Shown: in pieces, positions 45,675-55,447 of the stretch
Numbering within the stretch: the stretch's first letter is position 1
Layout: every line of letters begins with the position of its first letter
Source of the DNA: Nostoc sp. LPT
GTDB lineage: Bacteria; Cyanobacteriota; Cyanobacteriia; Cyanobacteriales; Nostocaceae
DNA length: 64,000 nucleotides
Assembly (NCBI RefSeq): GCF_017115165.1
Contig: NZ_JABXKF010000035.1
Location: 1 to 64,000 of the forward strand
Direction: 5' to 3'
Translations under genes and position numbers: made by a program
The notes under the pieces: generated by a model
Told to the model about the DNA's origin: nothing
Database searches by the model: none
The model's input: only the letters and a program-made list of their open reading frames with translations

Positions 45675-46246
45675 AAATGTTTTTCCTGTGCTTTTTTTTA
45701 CGAGGCATTCAGTAAACTACGGTAGCTATATCTTTTTACCGTAATTTAATAGTTCACACTACCACATTTATTTCTGCTATGTATAGTTGCAGATGACAGA
45801 TGAGAAGCATTTATTTATCACGATCTGGAATAGTATCGATACTTTGTCGAGTCCTGATTCCTGATTGCTCTGACTGAATCAGGATAATAGCCAGCAGGTA
45901 TAAAAAATAATTAAATACCCAGGAAAATTGGGCAGTATTCCAAAATGGAATATGGAAATGGAATTTAAGTATATCGAGTCACGACATCAGAAAAATTGTT
46001 GTGATAAAGTCTGATTCATTAAAAACTACGGTAGCACAGTCGAGTTATGGTATATTATTGCCATCAAAGAATTGTCTACTTGTAAACTCAAAGTAGTTTG
46101 CAACCACTCTCAAGCTTTCGATTTTGACTAAAATTTTGCCCTATCAAGTTTTAGCTGATTTGTTAGTGATCACAAATTTAGATTTTGTTACTTCACTTGC
46201 AAACTTAGACAAATAACCAAGCAATTTCAATTACAAACGCACAATT
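45675..46246. promoter_or_regulatory. Divergent regulatory region of the organosulfur genes
   Basis: A 13-bp direct repeat AAACTACGGTAGC occurs at 45714-45726 and 46023-46035, one close to each divergent gene's side. A related inverted TTTTTACCGTAATTT lies at about 45732-45746. The repeated TACGGTA core is a candidate binding site for the LysR-type regulator. No ORF is present. Confidence 0.5.
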
Positions 46247-47344
46247 ATGGTAGATATTAAGTTCGCATACTGGATTCCCAACGTTAGCGGTGGGTTAGTT
46301 GTTAGTAAAATTCCCCAACGCACAGATTGGACTTACGAATATAATGCTCAACTAGCTCAGACGGCTGAAGAAGTTGGATTTGAATATGCTCTAGCACAAG
46401 CCAGATTTATCGCTAGCTATGGCGCTGAATATCAGCTAGAGGCACTTACAACTGTGTCAGCCTTGGCTCCAGTCACCAAGAAATTGAAATTGATTGCAGC
46501 AGTTCACCCTGGATTGTGGCATCCGGGAGTAGTTGCCAAAATGGGTGCAAGTATTGATTTTCTCTCTAACGGTCGGTTTGCTCTGAATGTAGTTAGCGGT
46601 TGGTTCAAAGATGAATTCACTATATATGGTGAACATTGGTTAGACCATGACGAACGCTATCGTCGTTCAGAAGAATTTATCCGCGTTCTCAAAGGTTTGT
46701 GGACTGAGGAGGAGTTTCACTTCAAAGGCGACTTTTATCGCATCAACGGTGGTTGGGTGAAGCCTAAACCAATTAATCAGAATCCCCACCCGGAGATATT
46801 CCAAGGTGGTAACTCCAAGGCAGCACGGCGGATGGCTGGTCGCGTGTCTGATTGGTATTTCATGAATGGCAACACCATAGAAGGCGTGAAAGAGCAGATT
46901 GCAGAGGTGTCTGAATTAGCTCGTCAAGCAGGACGCACAATTAAGTTTGGTTTGAATTCCTTTATCATCGTGCGAGATACAGAAGCAGAAGCGCATGAAG
47001 TATTGCGCGATATTATTGCCCAAGCGGATGTAGAGGCGGTGAAAGGATTTGGCGAAGCGGTGAAACAGGCGGGATCTTCTACTCGTGAACGTCAGGGAAT
47101 GTGGGCGAATTCCAATTTTGAAGACTTGGTACAGTATAACGATGGCTTCCGATCGGGCTTGATTGGCACGGCTGAACAAGTAGCTGAAAAGATTCGCCAG
47201 TTCCATGAAGCGGGAGTCGATCTAATTCTCGGTGGCTTCTTACACTACACAGATGATTTACCAGCATTTGGTAAGACAGTAATACCAATTGTGCGCGAAC
47301 TTAAAGCTAATCGTCGGACAGCTGATGAGTTGGTTGGAGTGTAA
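46247..47344 (+). CDS. sfnG: Dimethylsulfone monooxygenase, SfnG-like
   Basis: A 365-residue LLM-class flavin monooxygenase closely resembling SfnG, which converts dimethylsulfone to methanesulfinate using reduced flavin. Distinctive stretches are YWIPNVSGGLVVSKIPQRTD, AAVHPGLWHPGVVAKMGASI, NVVSGWFKDEFTIYGEHWLD and EIFQGGNSKAARRMAGRVSD. The next gene, an SfnB-like enzyme, follows after 154 bp on the same strand. Confidence 0.88.
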   Translation: MVDIKFAYWIPNVSGGLVVSKIPQRTDWTYEYNAQLAQTAEEVGFEYALAQARFIASYGAEYQLEALTTVSALAPVTKKLKLIAAVHPGLWHPGVVAKMGASIDFLSNGRFALNVVSGWFKDEFTIYGEHWLDHDERYRRSEEFIRVLKGLWTEEEFHFKGDFYRINGGWVKPKPINQNPHPEIFQGGNSKAARRMAGRVSDWYFMNGNTIEGVKEQIAEVSELARQAGRTIKFGLNSFIIVRDTEAEAHEVLRDIIAQADVEAVKGFGEAVKQAGSSTRERQGMWANSNFEDLVQYNDGFRSGLIGTAEQVAEKIRQFHEAGVDLILGGFLHYTDDLPAFGKTVIPIVRELKANRRTADELVGV

Positions 47345-47498
47345 AAGATTAACAGCAACATACTCTGTAGGAGCGGGTTTTGTGGATTGAAACTGTTGTA
47401 GATAACAGCTATATCCGAACGGCACTAAGAAAAACCCAAAGGCTGTCTCATAGTAGTGACGATTATCAGTCATTCAATCACAATCAAGGAGTTTCACC

Positions 47499-48707
47499 AT
47501 GACATCAGTAATTAATACTGACCAGAAGGCGCATATTATTCGGGATGACAAAGAAGCGATCGCGATCGCTCACGAACTAGCAGCTGAGTTTGCCAAGGGA
47601 GACTCAGAGCGCGATCAAACTCGGCGTTTACCTGCCCAAGAGGTAGAAAAGTTTTCCCAGAGTGGATTGTGGGGAATTACAGTCGCAAAAGAGTATGGCG
47701 GTGCTTTTGTATCAAGTGCCACCCTGGCAGAAGTAATTAAAATCATCTCCGAAGCTGATTCTAGCCTCGGTCAAATTCCCCAAAACCATCTCTACATGGT
47801 GGAAGCAGTCCGGTTGGATGGTACAGATGAGCAAAAGAAGTTCTTCTTTGATTTGGTTCTACAAGGTAAGCGCTTTGGTAACGCCTTCTCAGAAATTGGC
47901 ACTAAGTCTGTGACTGATGTCCAAACAAAATTAACACCAGATGGCTCTGACTTCGCACTCAACGGACGTAAATACTACTCTGCTGGGGCACTATTGGCAC
48001 ATTGGGTTCCTGTGATTGCCAGTAATCCAGATGGTAAGACAGTGGTGGCATTTGTCGAAAGAGATGCCGAAGGATTAACCCTACTTGATGATTGGACAAG
48101 CTTCGGACAGCGTACCACTGCTAGCGGCACTACCATTATTGAAAATGTGAAAGTTAAGGCAGAACACGTGATTCCGCACTACTTAGCCTTTGAGAGGGCT
48201 ACACCAATGGGTGCGATCGCGCAAATTATCCAAGCCGCCGTAGATGTGGGAATTGCTAAAGCCGCAGTCCGTGACACCATCCACTTCGTTCGCAAGCATA
48301 CCCGCCCTTGGGTTGACAGCAATTTAGAAAAAGGTTACGAAGACCCACTGACACTCTATAACTTAGGCAATGTCCAAATTCAGGTTCACGCTTCTGAAGC
48401 ATTGCTGCGTCGTGCAGGCGAATTTCTTGACATCGCCAACGAGTCAGGCTTAGAAGAACCCAAGGTAGTTGAAGCATCAATTGCAGTTGCTGAAGCCAAA
48501 GCCTTAGCTACCGAAGCAGCATTACTAGCTACCAACAAATTGTTTGAACTAGCTGGTACTAAATCCACATTGGAGGAATTCAACTACAATCGCCACTGGC
48601 GAAATGCCCGCGCTCACACACTCCACGATCCCGTGCGTTGGAAGTACTACGCTGTTGGTAACTACTTCCTCAATGGTGTCTATCCCCCGCGCCATCCTTG
48701 GTTGTAA
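47499..48707 (+). CDS. sfnB: SfnB family sulfur-acquisition oxidoreductase
   Basis: A 402-residue flavin enzyme with the acyl-CoA dehydrogenase fold, in the group with SfnB and DszC rather than true fatty-acid enzymes. Marks are VAKEYGGAFVSSATLAEVIK, GNAFSEIGTKSVTDVQTKLT, FGQRTTASGTTIIENVKVKA and a C-terminal YNRHWRNARAHTLHDPVRWK, the usual ending of that group. It may supply the flavin-dependent oxidation that feeds SfnG or SsuD. An AAGGAG precedes the ATG. Confidence 0.88.
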   Translation: MTSVINTDQKAHIIRDDKEAIAIAHELAAEFAKGDSERDQTRRLPAQEVEKFSQSGLWGITVAKEYGGAFVSSATLAEVIKIISEADSSLGQIPQNHLYMVEAVRLDGTDEQKKFFFDLVLQGKRFGNAFSEIGTKSVTDVQTKLTPDGSDFALNGRKYYSAGALLAHWVPVIASNPDGKTVVAFVERDAEGLTLLDDWTSFGQRTTASGTTIIENVKVKAEHVIPHYLAFERATPMGAIAQIIQAAVDVGIAKAAVRDTIHFVRKHTRPWVDSNLEKGYEDPLTLYNLGNVQIQVHASEALLRRAGEFLDIANESGLEEPKVVEASIAVAEAKALATEAALLATNKLFELAGTKSTLEEFNYNRHWRNARAHTLHDPVRWKYYAVGNYFLNGVYPPRHPWL

Positions 48708-48799
48708 TTGCAACATTCTCTCTGGGGTGAAGCTTTCAGAATTAATATTTACCAGAATGCTTTACTCCTGATAAATCCAACATTATTTAAGTTGATACT

Positions 48800-49849
48800 A
48801 TGAGCGTTGCAAACCCAACCCAGAGGCGGAGCATTTGGAAAAGTCAGCCATTTAAGGGGCTGTTTTTTATTGCTGTAATTGCTGTCATTAGCTATATTTT
48901 TGAACTCATCTTTGGTCAAGTTATTCAGCTGAATGTGGGAACAAAGTTGACTTACATCACGATATGCTTCGTCTGGTGGTGGCATCTAGGTTTTTCCCTC
49001 AATGGCTATCCAGGTTCTCGCTTTTATTCCACCCGATTTGGACGAGGAACAGTGAATTTATTAGCGCTGTTGGCGCTAGTTTACATAACTGGAGAAATTT
49101 GGAAAATCATCTCTGCAAAAGCAATTCTCACTGATACAGCTGTTGGCTTGTGGGGACAAACAGCAATCATTGTAGCCGCCGCCAGTTTGTTCTTCTTTGA
49201 CAATACGATTGTCACCACCGAAAAAGTACGCAACTGGCATCCAGTGAGCGGCTTTCTCAATATCTTTTTTGCCATCTTCTTTATTGCCCCTGCCCTCACT
49301 TTTTTGCCGCAAATGTGGGGACTTCAACCATTTTACATTCCTTGGTATTGGTATCCTTGTTCGACAGTATTCGGCAGTTTCTTTGAACGTTGGCCTTTGA
49401 ACAAATTGGAACTAGGAATGCCACGTTTGGGGTTACTTCATACAGGTATTATTTTTTTACTCACTCTGATTACAGAATTATTCCTCAAACAACTAGGACT
49501 GGATTTATTTACAACAACGACAGGGCCAACCTTTGCAGCAATTTGGACAACTGTTGGTTTAGGATTTGTTTGGCAATTCAATATGTGGCCTTTCACAGAG
49601 TTGTCACAGCCCACAAAAGGCATAGTTGCATCTGTTGCTAGTTTAATAATTTCAATCTTGTTGTACCTGCTGACAGCATATCTGGTAGGTCAGGAAAATA
49701 TTATCCAAGGGCTTTACTGGTGGTTTAATATCCTTTGGGTGCAAGTATTCTTAATGGCTCCAGGATTATACGACGGAATTAGCCTTTGGCAGGATGTGCT
49801 GCCACTAGTTGAAGAACAACCCCTAAGCTTGAATCGTGAAAGACGTTAG
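48800..49849 (+). CDS. Polytopic membrane protein of the organosulfur cluster, family unknown
   Basis: A 349-residue protein with about nine to ten hydrophobic segments (for example LFFIAVIAVISYIFELIFG and LLALLALVYITGEIWKIIS). It is Trp-rich, with motifs FVWWWHLGFSLNGYPGSRFY, RNWHPVSGFLNIFFAIFFIA and PWYWYPCSTVFGSFFERWPL that could bind a cofactor or ligand (conserved-looking His and Trp). I do not recognise it as a known transporter. It lies 92 bp downstream of sfnB in the same direction, so a role in uptake or membrane oxidation of a sulfur compound is inferred. Confidence 0.72.
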   Translation: MSVANPTQRRSIWKSQPFKGLFFIAVIAVISYIFELIFGQVIQLNVGTKLTYITICFVWWWHLGFSLNGYPGSRFYSTRFGRGTVNLLALLALVYITGEIWKIISAKAILTDTAVGLWGQTAIIVAAASLFFFDNTIVTTEKVRNWHPVSGFLNIFFAIFFIAPALTFLPQMWGLQPFYIPWYWYPCSTVFGSFFERWPLNKLELGMPRLGLLHTGIIFLLTLITELFLKQLGLDLFTTTTGPTFAAIWTTVGLGFVWQFNMWPFTELSQPTKGIVASVASLIISILLYLLTAYLVGQENIIQGLYWWFNILWVQVFLMAPGLYDGISLWQDVLPLVEEQPLSLNRERR

Positions 49850-50068
49850 AATAATTCGTAATTCGTAATTATATTCTTAACTACGAATTAGGAATTAGTA
49901 ATTTGGCTTTCATATCTGCATTTGTTATCTCGTGCAGAGGCGCAAAGAAGAATATATGAGTGCGATCTAAATAAATGAAAACATTCTCAAATCTTACTCT
50001 CTGCGTCTGTGCGTTAAGCAAATTCACATTCTTAATCAGCAACGCATTTGTAACGTTGCTGAGATGAT

Positions 50069-51754
50069 TTAAAACGTGAAGGTTGTCCTGAGAGTGCCAA
50101 TTACCGCATTTTGATTGTCATTGTTTTGAGCAGGAGCTGTAATCCAAATTACGCCAGGGGTGATAGCAATGTTATCTGTAAGCTGATACTTGTAAAAGCC
50201 TTCAATATGTAAGGATAAATCATTTGCAGGTTCAGGATTACCACCTCTATAAGGTTCTGCACCCACAAGAACGCCACCAAGGTTGCCTTGTTTCCCTAAA
50301 TCTGGAAATGCCAATCCTAAAGCATAGTACCAAATATCTGCACTACCACTACCTGCTAGATTCTTGGCGTTAGTGTAGCCAAAGAACCCATTGACTGCAA
50401 ATCGAGGATTAAATTTATAGAAAGCTTCGACTCCGTAGGAGTTGGTAATCGTCCGCTCAAATGGAGTATTAGCTTGAGCTGTTCCGACCAGCGTAAAACC
50501 ACTACCCAGGTCAAATATTCCTCCTCGATTTTGGTAAGCATTTACATAAGTCAAACCAATGCCAGAGTTACTGTTGGGGTTCCATGCTATTTGTCCAAAT
50601 GCGCTATATTGACCATTAAAAAAACCGCTATCGAGCTGAGGATTGGCATGGTCTCCTGCTAAGTAAGCCAAGCTCAATACCAATTGGTCACTTAATCGAT
50701 AATTGAATCCCCCACCAGCACCACCACCAATACGATAGATAGGACTAGAGGAAGCAAATTCTGTCAAAGCGCGACGGCCTCCTGTGGCACTATCCAAATA
50801 GGGACTCAGAGTCGGAACAAAATCAAAATATACTCCGTTCACGGCTCCTATATAAGCATCGATTTTGCTGCCAACTGGGAAATAGTAAGAGAGCCAATCT
50901 ACGGCCAGGTTGTTGTTACTAGGAGCAAGATTGAAGGTTTGCAAACCTTCAGCTGAACCACCAGGAAGCTGCAAAATATTAGTGTTTCCAGTACTTAGAC
51001 GAGTATATAGAGAGTCTTTACCTGTAAAACTAGTTTTGAATACGAGGCGAACTCTATCTTGAAAAACTGTGTTATCACCATTAACTGAGCCTTGGAAGGC
51101 ATTCGTAATCACAAAGATGGCTTCCGTAGAAAGTTTTGTAGTTGTGGAAAAATGATTTGCTTCTAGTTCCGCAGTTCTAGCTTCTAAATTATCAACGCGA
51201 CCCCGTAGAGTTGCTAGTTCAGCACTAAATTCTTCTTGCAGTCTTTGTAGGGTAGTTAAGTCTTGTTTGGTAACTAAGTCAGATGTAGCTGTTGCAATTA
51301 GCTCGTTGATCCGAGATAAACAAGCATTTAAACCTGCTGCAAATTTATAGCGAGTGATGGCGCGATTTCCCCGATAAGTACTATTTGGATAGCCCGCAAT
51401 ACATCCATAACGCTCAACTAAAGACTGGAGTGCAATAAACGCCCAATCAATTGGCTGTACATCTGAAAACTGAGATACAGAAGTTACCTGAGACATACTA
51501 TTTGTCTGTTGGACATTTGCATCACTATTGATTGCAGGAATTTTGGGCGTTTGGGCGATGGTTGTTACCGAAGAATTGTTTCCAAAAGTGGCGATGCTTG
51601 CGGCGGGTTGCGCGATCGCAATTGGTATATTTGTTTGAATTTCAGTCCTAGCTACTAAATTCCTGTCTTCAGCATGGGCTGATGTGCTGGCTAGCAAAGT
51701 AGCCCCCAAAACCATCGATTCTATGAATAAATTATGAAATGAACGATTGAACAT
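50069..51754 (-). CDS. Iron uptake porin (SLH + OprB)
   Basis: An outer-membrane porin of about 561 residues. The signal peptide ends near ASTSAHA. An SLH domain (PIDWAFIALQSLVERYGCIA, GNRAITRYKFAAGLNACL) binds the cell wall. A coiled coil (LRGRVDNLEARTAELEA) and an OprB-like beta-barrel to the terminal Phe (RTTFTF) follow. ATG 51754 has GAGGAG 9 nt upstream and is preferred over GTG 51763. Part of the N-terminal segment (about 51591-51619) is encoded by a dispersed GC-rich repeat. Porins of this class have been linked to iron uptake; here it may admit sulfur compounds. Confidence 0.9.
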   Translation of the reverse strand: MFNRSFHNLFIESMVLGATLLASTSAHAEDRNLVARTEIQTNIPIAIAQPAASIATFGNNSSVTTIAQTPKIPAINSDANVQQTNSMSQVTSVSQFSDVQPIDWAFIALQSLVERYGCIAGYPNSTYRGNRAITRYKFAAGLNACLSRINELIATATSDLVTKQDLTTLQRLQEEFSAELATLRGRVDNLEARTAELEANHFSTTTKLSTEAIFVITNAFQGSVNGDNTVFQDRVRLVFKTSFTGKDSLYTRLSTGNTNILQLPGGSAEGLQTFNLAPSNNNLAVDWLSYYFPVGSKIDAYIGAVNGVYFDFVPTLSPYLDSATGGRRALTEFASSSPIYRIGGGAGGGFNYRLSDQLVLSLAYLAGDHANPQLDSGFFNGQYSAFGQIAWNPNSNSGIGLTYVNAYQNRGGIFDLGSGFTLVGTAQANTPFERTITNSYGVEAFYKFNPRFAVNGFFGYTNAKNLAGSGSADIWYYALGLAFPDLGKQGNLGGVLVGAEPYRGGNPEPANDLSLHIEGFYKYQLTDNIAITPGVIWITAPAQNNDNQNAVIGTLRTTFTF

Positions 51755-51763
51755 TTCTACCAC

Positions 51764-52410
51764 TCCTCATATTTTTAGTTTGAAAAATTTAGTGAACGCC
51801 ATCACACATTTCAGTGACTTTTCAAGCTAAAAAATCATGACTAGTCCTGATAAGGTTGAATTAATTTAACACTGGAAATTTTTAACTAAGATTGCTACAC
51901 TTTGAGATATAACCAGATATATCAGGTAATTTCTAGTATTGTTATCTGCATATTTCAGTGTAGAAAAGAGTTGTTTTCACACAAATAGAGTCCTTGCACA
52001 AGCTAATCTATTTGCCAAGAGAATATCTATCTGTAAAAATATTGCCATTTTACAGAATAATCTGATTTTATCGGCAAGTAACTAAAAGCTACTATATAAC
52101 TATCAAGTTTAAGTAGATTTTTGCCTTTGAATTAATAATATTGCATATATATTCTAGAAATACAAGTAGACGATAGAATTTATTTTCAACTTTTTATTCT
52201 ACTTATCTATCAATAAAATGTTTTTTACGTTGCACTAACAACTTATACAAGTTAGCAAAAATTATTTTATTTTAGCTTGCTTTATTAGTTTATATATGCA
52301 ATACTTATTTTATAGTAAAGTAGTTTTGTAAAACTATTTTTAATTCAAAGTTTTTCAGCAAAATTTATAGTTGCTTCTCACAATAAGGTTAGTAGGAGAA
52401 GTTGCAAAGT
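51764..52410. promoter_or_regulatory. AT-rich divergent region between the porin and the DszC-like gene
   Basis: About 640 very AT-rich bases with no ORF I can support. The TACGGTA repeat seen upstream of sfnG is not obvious here. It should contain both promoters. Confidence 0.35.
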
Positions 52411-53595
52411 ATGCAATTAATCGAAACAAAAGAGTCTCAAAATTATCTCGATCTAGCTAAGTCTTTAGCAGAGGAATTTGCCCAGACTGCTGTCGAGCGG
52501 GATGCTAAAGGGGGAACGCCAAAGCACGAACGCGATCGCTTGCGCCAAAGCAACCTGCTAAAACTAATCGTACCCACAGAGTACGGCGGTTTAGGGCAAA
52601 GCTGGATTACCGTTCTGCAAATTACCCGCGAGTTTGCTAAGGTTGATAGTTCCATTGCTCACGTCTTTTCTTACCACCATCTAGGCGTAGTAATTCCGCA
52701 TATCTTTGGTTCGGCAGAGCAAAAACAGCGATATTACTCAGCAACTATTCAGAATAATTGGTTTTGGTGCAATGCCCTCAACCCTTTAGATAAAAGAGCG
52801 ACTCTGACACCGGAAAATGATTATTTTCGTCTGAACGGAATTAAAAGCTTTTGCTCTGGCTCTCAAGACTCGGATATATTACCGATTACTGCCATTCATC
52901 AAAAAACTAGTGAATTGAATATTTTGGTAATTCCTACGCAACGGCAAGGCGTTACTGTTCATCATGATTGGGATAATATCGGGCAACGTCAAACAGATAG
53001 TGGTAGTGTTACTTTTGAGAATGTGTTGGTGTACCCTGACGAAATTCTTGGTAGTAGAGACAAACCCAGTCAACCCTTCAACACTATTCGCGCCTGCTTA
53101 ACTCAATTGAATCTTGCTAATATCTACTTGGGAATTGCCCAAGGAGCATTTGAGGCTGCTAAAACATATACTGCAACTAATACAAAACCTTGGCTGACAT
53201 CAGGCGTAGAAAGTGCAACCCAAGATCCTTACATCCTCCAGCACTATGGCAAAATATGGGTTGAACTCCAAGCAGCTAAGAGCTTGACTGAGCAAGCAGG
53301 AGAATTATTACAAGCGGCTTGGGAAGAAGAATGGTCACTCACCGCCGAACAACGTGGGGAATGTGCGCTTTGCGTCGCTACTGCCAAAGTTGCAGCGACC
53401 AGAGTCGGTTTAAACATTACTAACCGCATTTTTGAAGTTATGGGCGCACGCGCTACTACGGCAAAATACGGTTTTGATCGCTATTGGCGTAATCTTCGCA
53501 CGTTCACTCTCCATGATCCGGTAGATTACAAAATTCAGGAGATCGGAAATTGGGCGTTAAATGATGAACTGCCAAAACCTAACTTTTATTCATAG
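52411..53595 (+). CDS. Acyl-CoA dehydrogenase-fold monooxygenase (SfnB/DszC-like)
   Basis: About 394 residues. It shares the fold and ending of the sfnB product (FDRYWRNLRTFTLHDPVDYK) but is only distantly similar elsewhere. Signatures are VPTEYGGLGQSWITVLQITR, the FSYHHLGVVIPHIFG region, and WDNIGQRQTDSGSVTFENVL. Members such as DszC oxidise organosulfur compounds with reduced flavin supplied by a separate reductase. ATG 52411 is preferred to TTG 52402, which would lie too close to GGAG. It is the outer gene of the organosulfur island. Confidence 0.85.
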   Translation: MQLIETKESQNYLDLAKSLAEEFAQTAVERDAKGGTPKHERDRLRQSNLLKLIVPTEYGGLGQSWITVLQITREFAKVDSSIAHVFSYHHLGVVIPHIFGSAEQKQRYYSATIQNNWFWCNALNPLDKRATLTPENDYFRLNGIKSFCSGSQDSDILPITAIHQKTSELNILVIPTQRQGVTVHHDWDNIGQRQTDSGSVTFENVLVYPDEILGSRDKPSQPFNTIRACLTQLNLANIYLGIAQGAFEAAKTYTATNTKPWLTSGVESATQDPYILQHYGKIWVELQAAKSLTEQAGELLQAAWEEEWSLTAEQRGECALCVATAKVAATRVGLNITNRIFEVMGARATTAKYGFDRYWRNLRTFTLHDPVDYKIQEIGNWALNDELPKPNFYS

Positions 53596-53629
53596 TTATA
53601 GGGTTATTGGTGTAGATAATCGGAATTCA

Positions 53630-53830
53630 GTAGTGCTGAGTATAACCCCATAGTTAAAACTAGGGGATTGAACCTAGGACATATTTTTTCTCACCATGAG
53701 CGTCTCGAAAAAAATAAAAATATTTTTTCATAAATAAATTTCGGGTTGCGACTACCCTATATGCTGAGTGCAATTAATTTTACTTTTTACTCTAAGCCGA
53801 GTTACTCTAAGCCGAGGCACTGTTTTAGTG
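53630..53830 (+). mobile_element. MITE-like element, copy B
   Basis: The left part reads TATAACCCCATAGTTAAAAC, the middle CATAAATAAATTTCGGG, and the right end AAGCCGAGGCACTGTTTTAG. It matches copy C in the CAATTAATTTTACTTTTTAC stretch that copy A lacks. The left inverted repeat looks shortened. It fills most of the 391-bp gap after the DszC-like gene. Confidence 0.8.
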
Positions 53831-53986
53831 ATTTGAAGTCTTCAGAAATTGAATCACAGCTTGTAGCTTTATAATTATATCGAGATCCCCTACTTATTTT
53901 CAAAGTCGGGGATATATCTACTGAAGTTAATTCAAAACAAAAAAGAACAATAACTTCAAATTACTAACTCCTTACTTTATACAAAT

Positions 53987-54457
53987 ATGACGATTTCTCA
54001 ACTATTTAACGTTGCCAATCTTTTCGTATTGCCATTTTGGGCGTTGATGATTTTATTGCCGAACTGGAAAGTCACACGACAGATAATGTCATCATATCTA
54101 CCCTTTGTGCTGTTAGCTGGGGCGTATTTGTATTTGTTTATCAACAGCATTACCCCAGAAAATGCTCAAGCTTTATCGAATCCTCAATTAGCTGATATTG
54201 TACGGTTTTTTGCAAATGAAACAGCTGCGGCAACAGGTTGGATTCATTTTTTAGTGATGGATTTATTTGTCGGTCGCTGGATTTATTGGGAAGGACAGAA
54301 AACAGGTGTTTGGACAATTCACTCTCTGGCTTTATCTTTGTTCGCTGGGCCTTTGGGATTACTGTCTCACATTTTAACTGACTGGATTACTAAGAGATTT
54401 TTTCCAAAGTTTCAGCAGAATGAAACGGTGACGGTAGGAGAAAAAGCTGCGTCATAA
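53987..54457 (+). CDS. ABA4-like family membrane protein (DUF4281)
   Basis: A 156-residue membrane protein with four hydrophobic segments, resembling plant ABA4, which is required for neoxanthin formation. Family stretches are FNVANLFVLPFWALMILLPN, the WIHFLVMDLFVGRWIYWEGQ segment, and FAGPLGLLSHILTDWI. Its biochemical role in cyanobacteria is not established. A strong hairpin terminator follows directly. Confidence 0.85.
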   Translation: MTISQLFNVANLFVLPFWALMILLPNWKVTRQIMSSYLPFVLLAGAYLYLFINSITPENAQALSNPQLADIVRFFANETAAATGWIHFLVMDLFVGRWIYWEGQKTGVWTIHSLALSLFAGPLGLLSHILTDWITKRFFPKFQQNETVTVGEKAAS

Positions 54458-54465
54458 TCTGGCAT

Positions 54466-54499
54466 ATAGTAGGGGCGCATAGATGTGCGCCCCTACTAT
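54466..54499. terminator. Strong hairpin terminator after the ABA4-like gene
   Basis: ATAGTAGGGGCGCA and TGCGCCCCTACTAT form a near-perfect 14-bp GC-rich stem with a short loop, followed by ATTACAAATT. It lies between convergent genes and may serve both. Confidence 0.75.
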
Positions 54500-54524
54500 T
54501 ACAAATTACCTGATTTTCAAATTA

Positions 54525-54740
54525 TTAAGCCTTGTCGTGTCTATAGTCAGCATCTAACCAACAGCGCGGTAGAACTTCACCTGAAGGAAAAACGAGATTT
54601 TCTTTTTTAAAAGTCTCTGGTTGCTGTTCTTCTTGACCCTCTTGATCTTTTGCTTTAACAGCATCAGTATTCGGGTCAATTAATTCCTGAATTTCAACAA
54701 TTTTTACCAATTCGCCACTATCTTTGACTTGTAAAAGCAT
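54525..54740 (-). CDS. Small conserved cyanobacterial protein
   Basis: A 71-residue acidic protein. It starts MLLQVKDSGELVKIVEIQEL, has a charged middle (DQEGQEEQQPETFKKE), and ends LVFPSGEVLPRCWLDADYRH. I have a general recollection of similar short cyanobacterial proteins, but the function is not known to me. A 279-bp gap with no identifiable feature follows upstream. Confidence 0.7.
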   Translation of the reverse strand: MLLQVKDSGELVKIVEIQELIDPNTDAVKAKDQEGQEEQQPETFKKENLVFPSGEVLPRCWLDADYRHDKA

Positions 54741-55019
54741 AGAAATTGCCTCAATAAATTTGCATGAAAGTTGGGAGTGAGTCTCAAAATATATTCACTC
54801 GCGCCTCAACCAATTTAGAAGGTCGAGATTCCTTAATTGTTAAAGGAAATTTTTACCAGATATGAACACATAAATTACATAAAATTCATCTATGTGTCTC
54901 TGTGGTTTTTATCTTTATAAAATTGACGCGATAATAAATTAATCATCAATTCAGCATTTCAAATAAAGGAATACTGATCGAGAAAATTGTCTAATTCAAA
55001 CTAATCTTGGTTGTAGAGA

Positions 55020-55328
55020 TTAGATTTCGCGTTGATATTTTTCTAAAATATCAATTAATGTTACTTGGCATTGCAGTGGCAGTAAATCACTTAAAGGAAG
55101 TTCACTTCTACCGCCACCAATTTTTACTGTAATTGATTTCAAGACTTTTAAAACTTGATCTTCACTTACATTGTTGGAAGTAATTAAAGGATATAACTGT
55201 TCAGCTACAAGGGTGTGCAGTTTGGCATTAGATAAATAAAGATGCCATTTGGCAATATCTATGTAGACATTTTCGCCAATTTCAGCTGCTAGGGCTTCTA
55301 GTAGTTCTGTGGTGTTAGTCTTTGCCAT
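55020..55328 (-). CDS. DUF3181 family protein
   Basis: A 102-residue cyanobacterial protein of DUF3181. It reads LLEALAAEIGENVYIDIAKW then HLYLSNAKLHTLVAEQLYPL, and ends LLPLQCQVTLIDILEKYQRE. It looks soluble and mostly helical. No function is established for the family. Confidence 0.82.
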   Translation of the reverse strand: MAKTNTTELLEALAAEIGENVYIDIAKWHLYLSNAKLHTLVAEQLYPLITSNNVSEDQVLKVLKSITVKIGGGRSELPLSDLLPLQCQVTLIDILEKYQREI

Positions 55329-55447
55329 AAAAATAACCCTACATTAAGAAAAAGTGCGAAATCTCAGACTTTCTTACATTATGGCTCAATTAACAGCCTA
55401 ATCCTACTACCAGAGGTTACAATCGCCCCAGCATCAGTAATCCGTCT

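Noticed and set aside
47499..48707. Fatty-acid acyl-CoA dehydrogenase
   Set aside because: Similarity pattern, the RHWRNARxHTLHDP ending and linkage to sfnG point to the SfnB/DszC group instead.
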